Below, piece by piece: positions 9,717-17,617 of a DNA stretch of 47,768 nt (the first letter of the stretch is position 1; every line of letters begins with the position of its first letter). Source of the DNA: Pseudomonadota bacterium (GTDB lineage Bacteria; Pseudomonadota; Gammaproteobacteria; Competibacterales; Competibacteraceae); contig JAUPTV010000291.1 in the NCBI GenBank assembly GCA_030917925.1, forward strand, positions 1 through 47,768. Direction: 5' to 3'. Made by a program: the position numbers and the translations under genes. The notes beneath the pieces were generated by a model. The model did no database searches and had not been told where the DNA came from. It saw only the letters and a list, made by a program, of their open reading frames with translations.

Positions 9717-10091
9717 ATGACCCGGATTATTCCCTCTGACATCAGCCCGTTGGCTCTGGCGGGCGCTCACTCCTGGGAACTGGACACACTGGCGCAGCTT
9801 AAGAACCTGCTTGGCCCGGAGTATGTCCTGTTCCACAGCGTCCATTGGAGTTTCAGCCAGGGCCAGGGCACCCGTTTTGGAGAGATTGATTTCATCCTGG
9901 TCAACCGCGCAGGGGCCGTGCTGATTTACTTTGGCATCCCGGTGCTGGAGGTCAGCGGGGGACTGGAAGCGGTCTACAGCACGCTGTTGGCCATGGAGAC
10001 GGCCATCAAGGACTTGATGACCCTGACCGTGGTGAAAGCGGCGCGGGATACCGGGGAGTACCTGAAAACCCAGTATCGCTTTTCCCGGTGA
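9717..10091 (+). CDS. NERD-like nuclease-related ORF, probably truncated
   Basis: 124 residues. The stretch GTRFGEIDFILVNRAGAVLI resembles the core of NERD (nuclease-related) and other PD-(D/E)XK domains, where an acidic residue in a 'GEIDFIL' strand is followed by an E-x-K strand. Here the second strand reads PVLEVSGG, lacking the expected lysine, so catalysis is doubtful. A strong ribosome site (GGAGG) lies 9 bases before the ATG and the gene starts 18 bases after the CoA-transferase stop. Its stop codon lies inside the palindromic repeat at 10086-10176, and coding-like sequence (QYVETVTDEDRLPHYKLF, ending at TAG) resumes beyond the repeat at about 10187-10264. The likely reading is a gene cut short by the repeat. 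Function is uncertain. Confidence 0.5.
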   Translation: MTRIIPSDISPLALAGAHSWELDTLAQLKNLLGPEYVLFHSVHWSFSQGQGTRFGEIDFILVNRAGAVLIYFGIPVLEVSGGLEAVYSTLLAMETAIKDLMTLTVVKAARDTGEYLKTQYRFSR

Positions 10092-10176
10092 AAGCCGGAT
10101 TTCCGGATTCCCCTCCTTGGCAAAGGAGGGGTGGCGCGTTAGCGCCGGGGTGGTTCGGGAAGTCCGCTGATCAGCC
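10086..10176 (+). repeat. Palindromic intergenic repeat, copy A
   Basis: A compact element with two stem-loops: CCCCTCCTT/AAGGAGGGG and GGCGC-GTTA-GCGCC, followed by GGGGTGGTTCGGGA and CTGATCAGCC. A closely matching inverted copy is at 16664-16736, and a shortened relative sharing CGGTGAAAGCCGG and TCCCCTCC is at 27559-27609. It resembles the REP/small palindromic elements scattered in proteobacterial genomes. It supplies the stop codon of the preceding NERD-like ORF. Confidence 0.75.
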
Positions 10177-10186
10177 GGAAAGGCAA

Positions 10187-10264
10187 TATGTGGAAACGGT
10201 CACCGATGAAGACCGCTTGCCGCATTACAAGCTGTTCGCTATGCGCTGGCGGGTGGAGGGGTAG
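10187..10264 (+). pseudogene. Short coding-like remnant after repeat A
   Basis: The frame reading QYVETVTDEDRLPHYKLF, then AMRWRVEG and TAG, has protein-like composition but no start codon or ribosome site. It follows directly behind the repeat that terminates the NERD-like ORF and could be the severed tail of that gene or of another lost gene. No family was recognised. Confidence 0.3.
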
Positions 10265-10300
10265 CGCCATCCGTGGCGTTGCCGATGATGACGGGGTTGT

Positions 10301-10561
10301 TCATGCGGCCTCGCGGAGGGGTTCGGATTGAGTCACTTCCTGATTCTGGTGAAGGAACTTGCGCCGCCATGGATTGACGGGCTGTCCGGAGCCATCAACT
10401 TCAACACGAGTTCCGTCACAGTAACTTTCAATGATGAACCGAACCCATTTATCACTGCTATCTCGCTCATGGCGCGCCAAGGTCTTTTTTACCGCTGTAG
10501 TCAACTCAACCAAGGTCTGGCACTGCTCAAACTGTTGCTGAAGATCATCATCTAATTTCAT
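10301..10561 (-). CDS. Small hypothetical protein
   Basis: 86 residues if started at MKLDDDLQQQ (ATG 10561); the track start six bases earlier is also possible. AGAGGGG lies upstream with good spacing to the inner ATG, and this decides the choice. The protein is charged, predicted soluble, and has no signal peptide or membrane segment (ARHERDSSDKWVRFIIESY in the middle). I do not recognise the family. The overlapping plus-strand ORF (10328-10555) has worse composition and no ribosome site. It lies in the degraded stretch between repeat A and the hemN remnant, so it may be an accessory gene or a relic. Confidence 0.4.
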   Translation of the reverse strand: MKLDDDLQQQFEQCQTLVELTTAVKKTLARHERDSSDKWVRFIIESYCDGTRVEVDGSGQPVNPWRRKFLHQNQEVTQSEPLREAA

Positions 10562-10567
10562 AACCAT

Positions 10568-10815
10568 CCCCTCTTTCGGAACAATGCGTCAATCGCTTTA
10601 GCGATTGGGTCAAAATCCTCACAATCCCAATAGCCTACTTCATTTTTTGATTACTGACTTTCAGAGCCTGGGACTGAGGAAGCATCCCAGAGTGAGTCTT
10701 GAACCTATCCGTAACATAACCTCTTTTAACCTCCTTGTTAGGTGAGCTTAGGCTGGTCAACCGGGGGCGGCATGGAATATCTATAGTATTGCCACCGGCG
10801 CTGTCGGGTTGACTG
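10568..10815. other. Non-coding, apparently degraded stretch
   Basis: No gene is supported here. Two small hairpins are visible: CAATCGC-TTTA-GCGATTG (10590-10607) and CTGGGA/TCCCAG (about 10668-10691). No clear promoter or recognisable gene remnant was found before the hemN fragment begins. Confidence 0.5.
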
Positions 10816-10945
10816 CCGTGGATATGCAGGTGGATGGATTGTTGGCACTGTCCGGGATCGGGATTCAGGTACTACCGCCGGGTCGGCTGTTGATTCGCAA
10901 TATTTGCATGAACAGAAGCAGCAACGCTTTTCCAAGATGATTTGA
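10816..10945 (+). pseudogene. hemN: Decayed duplicate of the hemN 3' end
   Basis: The segment from about GATATGCAGGTGG to CCAAGATGATTTGA aligns with the last ~145 bases of hemN (4906-5052). By eye about 112 of 125 aligned bases match and all mismatches are transitions, mostly at third codon positions. About 22 bases are deleted between GCAT and GAACAG, which breaks the frame. The rest of hemN is absent. It is in the same orientation as the intact gene, so the two form a direct repeat around the 5.8 kb segment carrying the restriction-modification pair and the CoA-transferase. Confidence 0.85.
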
Positions 10946-11077
10946 TACGTCGACAAACGAGATTTTTCCATCGCTAACCTTGTTCTATTCGGAAATTTCA
11001 GCTAATTCTTTTCAGTCAAGCGCCCGTTTGTGGCAACCTTAACCCTTACCGCCATCCTTACGAGGAGAGTACATCGA

Positions 11078-12202
11078 ATGAACCGCTTTAACCGCAATGT
11101 TCTGAGCATCGCTGTCAGCGCCGCTATCCTGAGTCTGGGCGGACTGGCCTACGCTGAAGACACCATCAAAATCGCCATTGCCGGCCCGATCACTGGCCCG
11201 GTCGCCCAATATGGCGAAATGCAAATGAACGGTGCCAAAATGGCGGTCGAGCAGATCAACGCTAAGGGCGGCGTTGATGGCAAGCAACTGGAAGCCGTGC
11301 TGATGGATGATGTGTGCGAACCCAAGCAGGCGGTCGCCATCGCTAACCAGATCGTCAACCAGAAGATCAAATACGTCGTCGGCCATCTCTGCTCCGGGTC
11401 CACCCAGCCCGCCTCCAAGCTGTATGAAGAGGAAGGCATCCTGATGATCACCCCGGCCGCAACTAACCCGGCCATTACCCAGCAGGGCTACAAGATGGTG
11501 TTCCGCACCATCGGCACCGATGACCAGCAGGGACCGACCGCTGGCCGCTACATTGCGGAAAAGGTGAAACCCAAGAAACTGGCGATCATCCACGACAAAC
11601 AGCAGTATGGCGAAGGCATCGCCAAGGAAGTGGACAAGACCGTCAAAGCGGCGGGCATCAAGCCGGTGCTGTTTGAAGGCATCAATAAGGGCGATACCAA
11701 CTTCTCCGCCCTGATCACCAAGATGAAGAAGGAAGGCGTGGATTTCGTCTATTACGGCGGCTACCACCCGGAACTGGGCCTGCTGCTGCGGCAATCCAAG
11801 GATCAGGGCTTTAACGCCACCTACATGGGTCCCGAAGGCGTCGGCAACAAGGACATTAGCGCGATTGCCGGTCCGGCGTCGGAAGGTTTGCTGGTTACCC
11901 TGCCCGCCGATTTCAGCACCGATCCCGCCAACGCCGAACTGGTCAAGGCGTTCAAGGACAAGAATCAGGATCCTACCGGCCCGTTCGTCATGCCGGCCTA
12001 CGCGGGCGTACAGATCATCACTGACGCGATCAAGGGCGCCAAGACTGACGATACTGAAAAGCTGGCCGAGTACATCCGCAGCAACAGCTTTGATACCCCG
12101 ATTGGCAAAGTGGCCTTCAGGGACAATGGCGACCTGAAGGAATTCCAGTTCGTGGTCTTCACCTGGCACGCCGACGCCACGAAGACGCCAGTTAAGCAGT
12201 GA
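11078..12202 (+). CDS. livJ: Branched-chain amino acid ABC transporter, periplasmic binding protein
   Basis: Captures leucine/isoleucine/valine-type ligands in the periplasm and delivers them to LivHM. 374 residues from MNRFNRN. The signal peptide has a basic start, hydrophobic core SIAVSAAILSLGG and likely cleavage after LAYA. The mature start EDTIKIAIAGPITGPVAQYG, the block AVEQINAKGGVDGK and the cysteine pair (DDVCEP and GHLCSGST) match LivJ-type type I periplasmic binding proteins. GAGGAGAG lies 9 bases upstream of the ATG at 11078, which decides against the track start at 11030. First gene of livJHMGF; a strong hairpin follows it, as expected when the binding protein is made in excess over the permease. 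Ligand specificity beyond branched-chain/hydrophobic amino acids is inferred. Confidence 0.93.
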   Translation: MNRFNRNVLSIAVSAAILSLGGLAYAEDTIKIAIAGPITGPVAQYGEMQMNGAKMAVEQINAKGGVDGKQLEAVLMDDVCEPKQAVAIANQIVNQKIKYVVGHLCSGSTQPASKLYEEEGILMITPAATNPAITQQGYKMVFRTIGTDDQQGPTAGRYIAEKVKPKKLAIIHDKQQYGEGIAKEVDKTVKAAGIKPVLFEGINKGDTNFSALITKMKKEGVDFVYYGGYHPELGLLLRQSKDQGFNATYMGPEGVGNKDISAIAGPASEGLLVTLPADFSTDPANAELVKAFKDKNQDPTGPFVMPAYAGVQIITDAIKGAKTDDTEKLAEYIRSNSFDTPIGKVAFRDNGDLKEFQFVVFTWHADATKTPVKQ

Positions 12203-12290
12203 GTAGAAAATAGCGAGTAGCGAGTAGCGAATAGGAGATAGCGAATTTTCGCTATTTCCTATCATCGATTTTCTATTTCCTGTTCTCCTC
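12201..12290 (+). repeat. Heptad repeats and strong hairpin between livJ and livH
   Basis: Three consecutive TAGCGAG/A heptads (12211-12231) run into a stem ATAGGAGATAGCGAA (12231-12245) paired with TTCGCTATTTCCTAT (12248-12262) over a two-base loop, 15 pairs with one G-T. Farther out, AGAAAATAG and ATTTTCTATTT can also pair. The position, immediately after the livJ stop, suggests an mRNA processing/attenuation structure that lowers expression of the distal genes. Tail T-richness is modest, so it is not a clear terminator. Confidence 0.7.
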
Positions 12291-12305
12291 CCCCAGGCCT
12301 CGTCC

Positions 12306-13235
12306 ATGTCCGATTCCGCCATCCTTGAATTCATCCAGCAGATCATCAACGGTCTGACCCTGGGCAGCATCTACGCGCTGATCGCCATTGGCTACACCAT
12401 GGTGTACGGCATCATCGGTATGATCAACTTCGCCCATGGCGAGATTTACATGATCGGCGCTTATGTCGGCCTGCTGGTCATCACCGCGCTGGGCCTGTTC
12501 GGCGTGGAGAGCATCCCGCTGATCCTGCTGGCGACGCTGGCGATCAGTATTCTGGTCACCAGTTCTTACGGCTGGACGGTGGAGCGGTTGGCCTATCGAC
12601 CGTTACGCGGCAGTCCCCGGTTGGTGCCGCTGATTTCGGCTATCGGCGTATCCATCTTCCTGCAAAACTATGTGCAACTCGGCCAAGGCGCCCGCGATGT
12701 CTCCATGCAACCGGTGTTATCCGGGGGCTGGCGCTTCGGGCCGGAAGACGGCTTTCAGGTCTATCTGTCCTATATGCAGGTGTTGATTGCGGTGGTCACG
12801 GTGGCGTTTATGGCCGGCCTGACCCTGTTCATTGGCCGTTCCCGCATGGGCCGCGCCTGTCGGGCTTGTTCCCAAGATCGCGCCATGGCTAACCTGCTGG
12901 GCATCGACACGGACCGGGTTATTGCGCTGACCTTCATCATGGGCGCGGCGCTGGCGGCAGTGGCCGGGGTGCTGGTATCCATGTACTACGGCCTGGTCAA
13001 TCCCTTTATCGGCTTTCTGGCCGGACTCAAGGCGTTTACCGCTGCCGTGCTGGGCGGTATTGGCAGTATTCCCGGCGCGATGCTGGGCGGAGTGGTGCTG
13101 GGTCTGGCGGAAAGTTTCGCTTCGGCGTACCTGCAAACCGAATATAAGGATGTGGTGGCCTTTGGCTTGCTGATTCTGGTGCTGCTGGTGCGGCCGACCG
13201 GCTTGATGGGTCGCCCCGACGTGGAGAAGGTCTAA
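12306..13235 (+). CDS. livH: Branched-chain amino acid ABC transporter permease LivH
   Basis: One of two inner-membrane permease subunits. 309 residues, strongly hydrophobic with about eight membrane segments. The N-terminal QQIINGLTLGSIYALIAIGY followed by GMINFAHGEIYM is diagnostic of LivH, as is the late block FTAAVLGGIGSIPGAMLGG, which is the coupling region to the ATPases. No strong ribosome site precedes the ATG; a pyrimidine-rich stretch follows the upstream hairpin, so translation may be modest or structure-dependent. livM begins three bases after its stop. Confidence 0.94.
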   Translation: MSDSAILEFIQQIINGLTLGSIYALIAIGYTMVYGIIGMINFAHGEIYMIGAYVGLLVITALGLFGVESIPLILLATLAISILVTSSYGWTVERLAYRPLRGSPRLVPLISAIGVSIFLQNYVQLGQGARDVSMQPVLSGGWRFGPEDGFQVYLSYMQVLIAVVTVAFMAGLTLFIGRSRMGRACRACSQDRAMANLLGIDTDRVIALTFIMGAALAAVAGVLVSMYYGLVNPFIGFLAGLKAFTAAVLGGIGSIPGAMLGGVVLGLAESFASAYLQTEYKDVVAFGLLILVLLVRPTGLMGRPDVEKV

Positions 13236-13238
13236 ATC

Positions 13239-14516
13239 ATGCGCCGCGCCCTGCCGGAAGCTCTGATCGCGGCGGTGCTGACCGCCCTGTTATTGACCCC
13301 GATTTTTGGCCTGCGCGTCCAGATTGACGGGATCAACGTCTCGCTGAATCACAACCCGACGCCAGTGCTCATTGCCGTCGCCATCGTGTTTTTCTGGCGG
13401 CTGTTCCAGGATTCGGTGCGCCAGCTCTGGACGCAGTGGAAAATGCCAGTGGCTTGGCGGGAGAATACCGCGACTGCCGCCCTGGGCCGGATGCGGCAGC
13501 AACCCCGCTATCAGGCGCTCTTCTGGATATTGCTGTTGCTCGCCGCCGTCATCTGGCCGTTCACCGCCTCACGCGGCGCAGTGGACGTGATGACCTTGGC
13601 GCTGATCTATGTGATGTTGGGTCTGGGTCTGAATATTGCGGTTGGTTTCGCTGGCTTGCTGGTACTCGGTTACGCCGCCTTCTACGCGGTCGGCGCTTAT
13701 ACCTACGCCCTGCTCGCGCAGCATTACGACCTGTCATTCTGGCTGTCCCTGCCGGTCGCTGGCGCATTGGCGGCGTTGATCGGCTTCCTGCTCGGTCTGC
13801 CGGTCTTGCGCCTGCGCGGCGATTATCTGGCCATTGTCACCTTGGGGTTTGGCGAAATTACCCGGTTGCTGCTGAATAATCTGAACTTTCTAACGGGTGG
13901 TCCCGATGGCGTCGGCAATATTCCACGCCCCACCTTGTTCGGGCTGGAGTTCAGTCGCCGGGCGAGTGAAGGCGGTACGACGTTCCACGAATTTTTCGGC
14001 CTGGATTACAACGGCGAGTACGGCGTGATTTTCATGTATTTGCTGGGCGTCTCGCTGGTGCTACTGATCCTGTTCGTCATTAACCGCCTGTTGCGGATGC
14101 CGCTGGGTCGGGCCTGGGAGGCGTTGCGCGAGGATGAAATTGCCTGCCGCTCGCTGGGTCTGAATCCGACGATGATTAAACTATCGGCGCTGACCCTGAG
14201 CGCGGCGTTCGCTGGTCTGGCTGGAGCATTTTTCGCTGCCCGCCAGGGTTATATCAACCCGGAATCGTTCACATTTATTGAATCGGCGATGGTGCTGGCG
14301 ATTGTGGTACTGGGCGGCATGGGTTCCCAGTTGGGCATCATGCTGGCGGCGATTGCCATTACCGCCTTGCCGGAACTGGCCCGCGAATTTGATCAATACC
14401 GAATGCTGGCGTTTGGTCTGGTCATGGTATTGATGATGATTTGGCGACCCCAGGGGCTGATTCCCGCCGTCCGGCCCCGGATGGAACTGCCCGAACGGCT
14501 GGAGGGGTCCCAATGA
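13239..14516 (+). CDS. livM: Branched-chain amino acid ABC transporter permease LivM
   Basis: Second permease subunit, 425 residues, equal to the E. coli protein. The N-terminal third carries extra membrane segments typical of gammaproteobacterial LivM. The core shows [38 protein letters not shown] and the ATPase-contact loop [17 protein letters not shown]. It ends with [15 protein letters not shown] and the GLIPAVRPR region. The stop overlaps the livG start (ATGA), indicating translational coupling. It forms the channel with LivH. Confidence 0.95.
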   Translation: MRRALPEALIAAVLTALLLTPIFGLRVQIDGINVSLNHNPTPVLIAVAIVFFWRLFQDSVRQLWTQWKMPVAWRENTATAALGRMRQQPRYQALFWILLLLAAVIWPFTASRGAVDVMTLALIYVMLGLGLNIAVGFAGLLVLGYAAFYAVGAYTYALLAQHYDLSFWLSLPVAGALAALIGFLLGLPVLRLRGDYLAIVTLGFGEITRLLLNNLNFLTGGPDGVGNIPRPTLFGLEFSRRASEGGTTFHEFFGLDYNGEYGVIFMYLLGVSLVLLILFVINRLLRMPLGRAWEALREDEIACRSLGLNPTMIKLSALTLSAAFAGLAGAFFAARQGYINPESFTFIESAMVLAIVVLGGMGSQLGIMLAAIAITALPELAREFDQYRMLAFGLVMVLMMIWRPQGLIPAVRPRMELPERLEGSQ

Positions 14517-15313
14517 GTTTGGAACTGGCTAAAACTCCCGTTGCTCAAACCCCGCCACTGCTGGAAGTCCAGCATTTGAGTATGCGATTTGGCGGATTGC
14601 TGGCGGTGGACACGGTGCATTTCGAGGTCCGTCCCAGCCAGATTTTCGCCATCATCGGCCCAAACGGTGCCGGGAAGACCACGGTATTTAACTGCGTCGG
14701 CGGCTTCTATCGCCCGACGACGGGTACCGTGGCATTGAACGGTCAACCGCTCCATGGACTGGCCAGCCACCACATTGCTCAGCGCGGTCTGGTGCGCACC
14801 TTTCAGAATGTGCGGCTGTTCAAGACCATGACGGTGGTCGAAAATCTCCTGATTTCCCAACACACGCAACTGGAAACGCGGCTATTCCCCGGTCTGTTCA
14901 AAACGCCGAAATACCGCCGGGCCGAGGCTGAGGCGCTGGATCGGGCGGTGTTCTGGCTGGAAAAAGTGGGGTTGTTGGCGGTGGCGAATCGCGAAGCCGG
15001 CAATCTGGCCTACGGGCAACAGCGGCGCCTGGAAATCGCCCGCTGCATGATTACTCAGCCTAAAGTGCTGATGCTGGACGAACCCGCGGCGGGGCTGAAT
15101 CCCCAGGAGACCCGTGATCTGGATCGGCTGATCAACGAACTGCGCGCCGAACATGGTGTGGCGGTGTTGCTGATCGAGCATGATATGAGCTTGGTGATGG
15201 GCATTTCCGATGAGATTCTGGTGATGGAATATGGCCGCCCCATCGCGACCGGTACGCCCGCCGAGATTCGCAGTAATCCCAAGGTGATCAAGGCGTATCT
15301 GGGAGAAGAGTGA
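14513..15313 (+). CDS. livG: Branched-chain amino acid ABC transporter ATPase LivG
   Basis: Cytoplasmic ATPase that powers LivHM. 266 residues from [10 protein letters not shown]. Walker A is GPNGAGKTT, the signature region is the LivG-type [14 protein letters not shown], Walker B is [13 protein letters not shown] and the switch histidine is in [16 protein letters not shown] lies six bases before the ATG, which overlaps the livM stop. The 24-codon extension in the ORF track lies inside livM and is rejected. Confidence 0.95.
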   Translation: MSLELAKTPVAQTPPLLEVQHLSMRFGGLLAVDTVHFEVRPSQIFAIIGPNGAGKTTVFNCVGGFYRPTTGTVALNGQPLHGLASHHIAQRGLVRTFQNVRLFKTMTVVENLLISQHTQLETRLFPGLFKTPKYRRAEAEALDRAVFWLEKVGLLAVANREAGNLAYGQQRRLEIARCMITQPKVLMLDEPAAGLNPQETRDLDRLINELRAEHGVAVLLIEHDMSLVMGISDEILVMEYGRPIATGTPAEIRSNPKVIKAYLGEE

Positions 15314-16017
15314 TGATGCTGAAACTGGAGAATGTCCACACTTTCTACGGCCAGATCGAGGCGCTCAAGGGCGTGTCGCTGGAGGTGCATCCCGGCGAGA
15401 TCGTGACCCTGATCGGGGCGAATGGCGCGGGTAAAAGCACCCTGCTACTGACAATCTGCGGCTCCCCACCGGCGGCTCAGGGCCAGGTGCTGTTCGAGGG
15501 GCAGAACATTACCCACAAGCCCACCCATGTCATCATGCAATGTGGCCTGGCACTGGTGCCGGAAGGGCGGCGCATCTTCCCCGGCCTGACCGTGCAGGAG
15601 AATCTGCAAATGGGCGGGTTCTTCGCTGACAAGGCGCGATTGGAAACGGATCTGGAGCGGATCTTCACCCTGTTCCCCCGCCTCAAGGAGCGCCGCACTC
15701 AGCGCGGCGGCACCTTGTCTGGTGGCGAACAGCAGATGCTGGCGATTGGTCGGGGCCTGATGGGTCGGCCCAGCCTGTTGCTGCTGGATGAACCATCGCT
15801 GGGGCTGGCACCGATCATCATTGCCCAGATTTTCCAGATTCTGAAAGAAATCCGCGAAGAAGGCGTGACCATTTTTCTGGTGGAGCAGAATGCGCATCGC
15901 GCCCTGCAACTGGCGGATCGGGGTTATGTGCTGGAAAACGGGCGGATTGTGCTGGCCGACAGTGGCGCTAATCTGCTGGCCAATGATGAAGTGCGCAAGG
16001 CGTATCTGGGCGGTTGA
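15313..16017 (+). CDS. livF: Branched-chain amino acid ABC transporter ATPase LivF
   Basis: Second ATPase of the importer. The protein opens LKLENVHTFYGQIEALKGVS as LivF does, with Walker A GANGAGKST, LivF-type VPEGRRIFPGLTVQENL, signature TLSGGEQQMLAIGR, Walker B LLLLDEPSLGLAP and switch LVEQNAHRAL. Three adjacent start codons (GTG 15310, ATG 15313, ATG 15316) are possible; all overlap or abut the livG stop. ATG 15313 has GGAG at the best distance. Last gene of the operon, with a small candidate terminator behind it. Confidence 0.94.
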   Translation: MMLKLENVHTFYGQIEALKGVSLEVHPGEIVTLIGANGAGKSTLLLTICGSPPAAQGQVLFEGQNITHKPTHVIMQCGLALVPEGRRIFPGLTVQENLQMGGFFADKARLETDLERIFTLFPRLKERRTQRGGTLSGGEQQMLAIGRGLMGRPSLLLLDEPSLGLAPIIIAQIFQILKEIREEGVTIFLVEQNAHRALQLADRGYVLENGRIVLADSGANLLANDEVRKAYLGG

Positions 16018-16031
16018 CTGCTGCCAGGGCC

Positions 16032-16060
16032 AGCGCCTTGATGTAGTATAGGCGCTTCTT
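16032..16060 (+). terminator. Possible weak terminator after livF
   Basis: AGCGCC (16032-16037) pairs with GGCGCT (16051-16056) and is followed by TCTTT. The stem is only six pairs and the loop is 13 bases, so the call is tentative. Confidence 0.35.
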
Positions 16061-16089
16061 TACTAACCCTAACATCGAAGGGCAATACC

Positions 16090-16626
16090 ATGATTCTGGA
16101 CAGAGTGGGCGCCGGTCATAACCTCCCCGACGAATTCAACGTAATCATCGAGATTCCGGCGCATTCGGACCCCGTTAAGTATGAAGTTGACAAGGAAAGC
16201 GGCGCACTGTTTGTGGATCGCTTCATGAACGCCGCCATGCACTATCCCTGTAACTATGGCTATATTCCCCATACCATGGGCGAAGATGGCGATCCGCTGG
16301 ACGTGTTGGTCGTCGCGCCATTGCCGGTGATTAGTGGCTGTGTCGTGCGGGCGCGGCCCATGGGCGTTTTGAAAATGACCGATGAAAGCGGCGGCGATGC
16401 CAAGATTCTAGCCGTGCCCATCAAGAAGGAATGCACCCAGTTCGACGACATTGAATCCTACGAGCAGATGTCCAAGACGCTGCTGGCCCGGATTGCCCAT
16501 TTCTTCCAGCATTACAAAGACCTTGACTCTGGGAAATGGGTGCAGATCGATGGTTGGGGCAGCGTGCAAGAAGCCAAGGAAGAAGTTGTGCGGAGCGTGG
16601 ATCGCTATAACGCGGGCTGCAAATAG
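16090..16626 (+). CDS. ppa: Inorganic pyrophosphatase, family I
   Basis: Hydrolyses pyrophosphate to phosphate in the cytoplasm and so drives biosynthetic polymerisations. 178 residues, the usual size of the hexameric bacterial enzyme. The metal-binding signature is DGDPLDVLV; substrate residues lie in KYEVDKESGALFVDR and YPCNYGYIPHT. ATG at 16090, with GAAGGG upstream. It is separated from livF by 72 bases with a possible weak terminator, so it is probably transcribed on its own. Confidence 0.97.
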   Translation: MILDRVGAGHNLPDEFNVIIEIPAHSDPVKYEVDKESGALFVDRFMNAAMHYPCNYGYIPHTMGEDGDPLDVLVVAPLPVISGCVVRARPMGVLKMTDESGGDAKILAVPIKKECTQFDDIESYEQMSKTLLARIAHFFQHYKDLDSGKWVQIDGWGSVQEAKEEVVRSVDRYNAGCK

Positions 16627-16663
16627 TAGTCAGCGACAACGCTCTTGCTCTTGTAGTCTTTTT

Positions 16664-16736
16664 GGCTGATCAGTGGACCTCCCGAACCACCCCGGCGCTT
16701 TGCGCCACCCCTCCATCGCCAAGGAGGGGAATTTGG
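16664..16736 (-). repeat. Palindromic intergenic repeat, copy B (inverted relative to copy A)
   Basis: The reverse complement reads AATTCCCCTCCTTGGCGATG, then GAGGGGTGGCGC and GCGCCGGGGTGGTTCGGGA, closely matching the core of copy A at 10086-10176, including both stem-loops and the CTGATCAGCC end. It lies between ppa and the convergent yggU, where it could also act as a transcript end structure. It lacks the CGGTGAAAGCCGG flank shared by copies A and C. Confidence 0.75.
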
Positions 16737-16768
16737 ACGTCCGACGATCATCGGGAAAAGCGAAGCGA

Positions 16769-17062
16769 TCAGGCCCCTGAAGACTCAATCCCCGGTGGCC
16801 AGCGTTTCGGCGCGATGATGCGCCAACGTTTATCGCGTCCGGTCTGGCCAGCCAGCAACGTCACCTGACGCTTCGCCACCCCAAACAGCTCCGCCAGGAA
16901 TGCCTGCAAATGGGCATTGGCCTGCCCCTCCACCGGCGGGGCAGTAATGCGGACGCGGAACCGATCCTCCTGCACGCCCAGCCATTCATCGCGACTGGCG
17001 CGTGGTTGCGCCCGCACCCGCAGGATCAGATCCGCGCCGTCCCAGACATACCCCGCCGCCAT
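16769..17062 (-). CDS. yggU: YggU/DUF167 family protein
   Basis: 97 residues. The pattern LRVRAQPRASRDEW, VRITAPPVEGQANAHLQAFLAELFGV and VTLLAGQTGRDKRWRI is that of the DUF167 (YggU) family. The biochemical role is unknown; the gene is habitually the last of the proC/yggT operon, as here. The start ATG follows the yggT stop directly, implying translational coupling. It is convergent with ppa across repeat B. Confidence 0.93.
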   Translation of the reverse strand: MAAGYVWDGADLILRVRAQPRASRDEWLGVQEDRFRVRITAPPVEGQANAHLQAFLAELFGVAKRQVTLLAGQTGRDKRWRIIAPKRWPPGIESSGA

Positions 17063-17617
17063 TCAGCCCAGCCCGGTCCACATACCCAGGAAATCCTGCA
17101 ACAACAGGCTAATGAAGATCAGTGCCACGATCACCAGCATGGGCGACAGATCCACCCCGGAAATCGGGGGCAGGAGACGCCGGGCGGGCCGCAATACCGG
17201 CTCGGTCAACTGCGCCAGCACCCGCGCCGCCGGATGGTAGGGATCGGGATTGAACCAGCTCAGCAGCGCCTGAATGATCACGCCCCACAGATAGATATTG
17301 ATCAGCAACTTCAGCAATTCCAGCATCGTCAACACCAGCAGTCCGCCGATGCCAACCGGCTGGCCCAGCAGCAAGGTAATCAGCAGCATCTCGATCAGTT
17401 GCAGCGCAAACGCCAGGACTACCGACGCCAGATCGAGTCCCTTATAACCGGGGATGAACCGGCGCATGGGCAGCAACGGTGGATTGGTCATGCGCACCAG
17501 AAATTGCACCAGCGGATTGTAAAAATCAGCGCGGACGCATTGCAGCAGGAAGCGCAGCATCACCGCCAGGATAAAGAAACCGAACAGCGTTTGAACCAGG
17601 AAGACAATGGCAGTCAC
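17063..17617 (-). CDS. yggT: YggT family membrane protein
   Basis: 184 residues, with two copies of the YGGT unit. Each has a hydrophobic segment followed by an amphipathic NPLVQFLVRMTNPPLLPMRR or DPYHPAARVLAQLTEPVLRP block. About four or five membrane segments are predicted by eye. The family is linked to osmotic/membrane integrity but its mechanism is not established. It overlaps the proC stop by 4 bases (ATGA), and yggU follows at once, so the genes are cotranscribed. Confidence 0.93.
   Translation of the reverse strand: MTAIVFLVQTLFGFFILAVMLRFLLQCVRADFYNPLVQFLVRMTNPPLLPMRRFIPGYKGLDLASVVLAFALQLIEMLLITLLLGQPVGIGGLLVLTMLELLKLLINIYLWGVIIQALLSWFNPDPYHPAARVLAQLTEPVLRPARRLLPPISGVDLSPMLVIVALIFISLLLQDFLGMWTGLG

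Noticed and set aside
8103-9845. 580-residue minus-strand ORF
   Set aside because: It is antisense to the CoA-transferase, whose motifs are unmistakable; the minus translation is His/Gln/Arg-rich with no family, typical of a GC-rich shadow frame.
10738-10971. 77-residue minus ORF similar to the ORF at 4880-5086
   Set aside because: The similarity is real but results from the duplicated hemN 3' end read on the wrong strand, not from a gene.
10980-11008. Promoter TTGTTC-17-TAATTC upstream of livJ
   Set aside because: The spacing is ideal but the -10 match is poor, so I do not list it as a feature.
12201-12290. Possible CRISPR array in the heptad repeats
   Set aside because: The units are seven bases long and contiguous, with no spacers and no cas genes in the window.
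11039-12370. 443-residue minus-strand ORF
   Set aside because: It overlaps livJ completely and lacks any recognisable motif or ribosome site.
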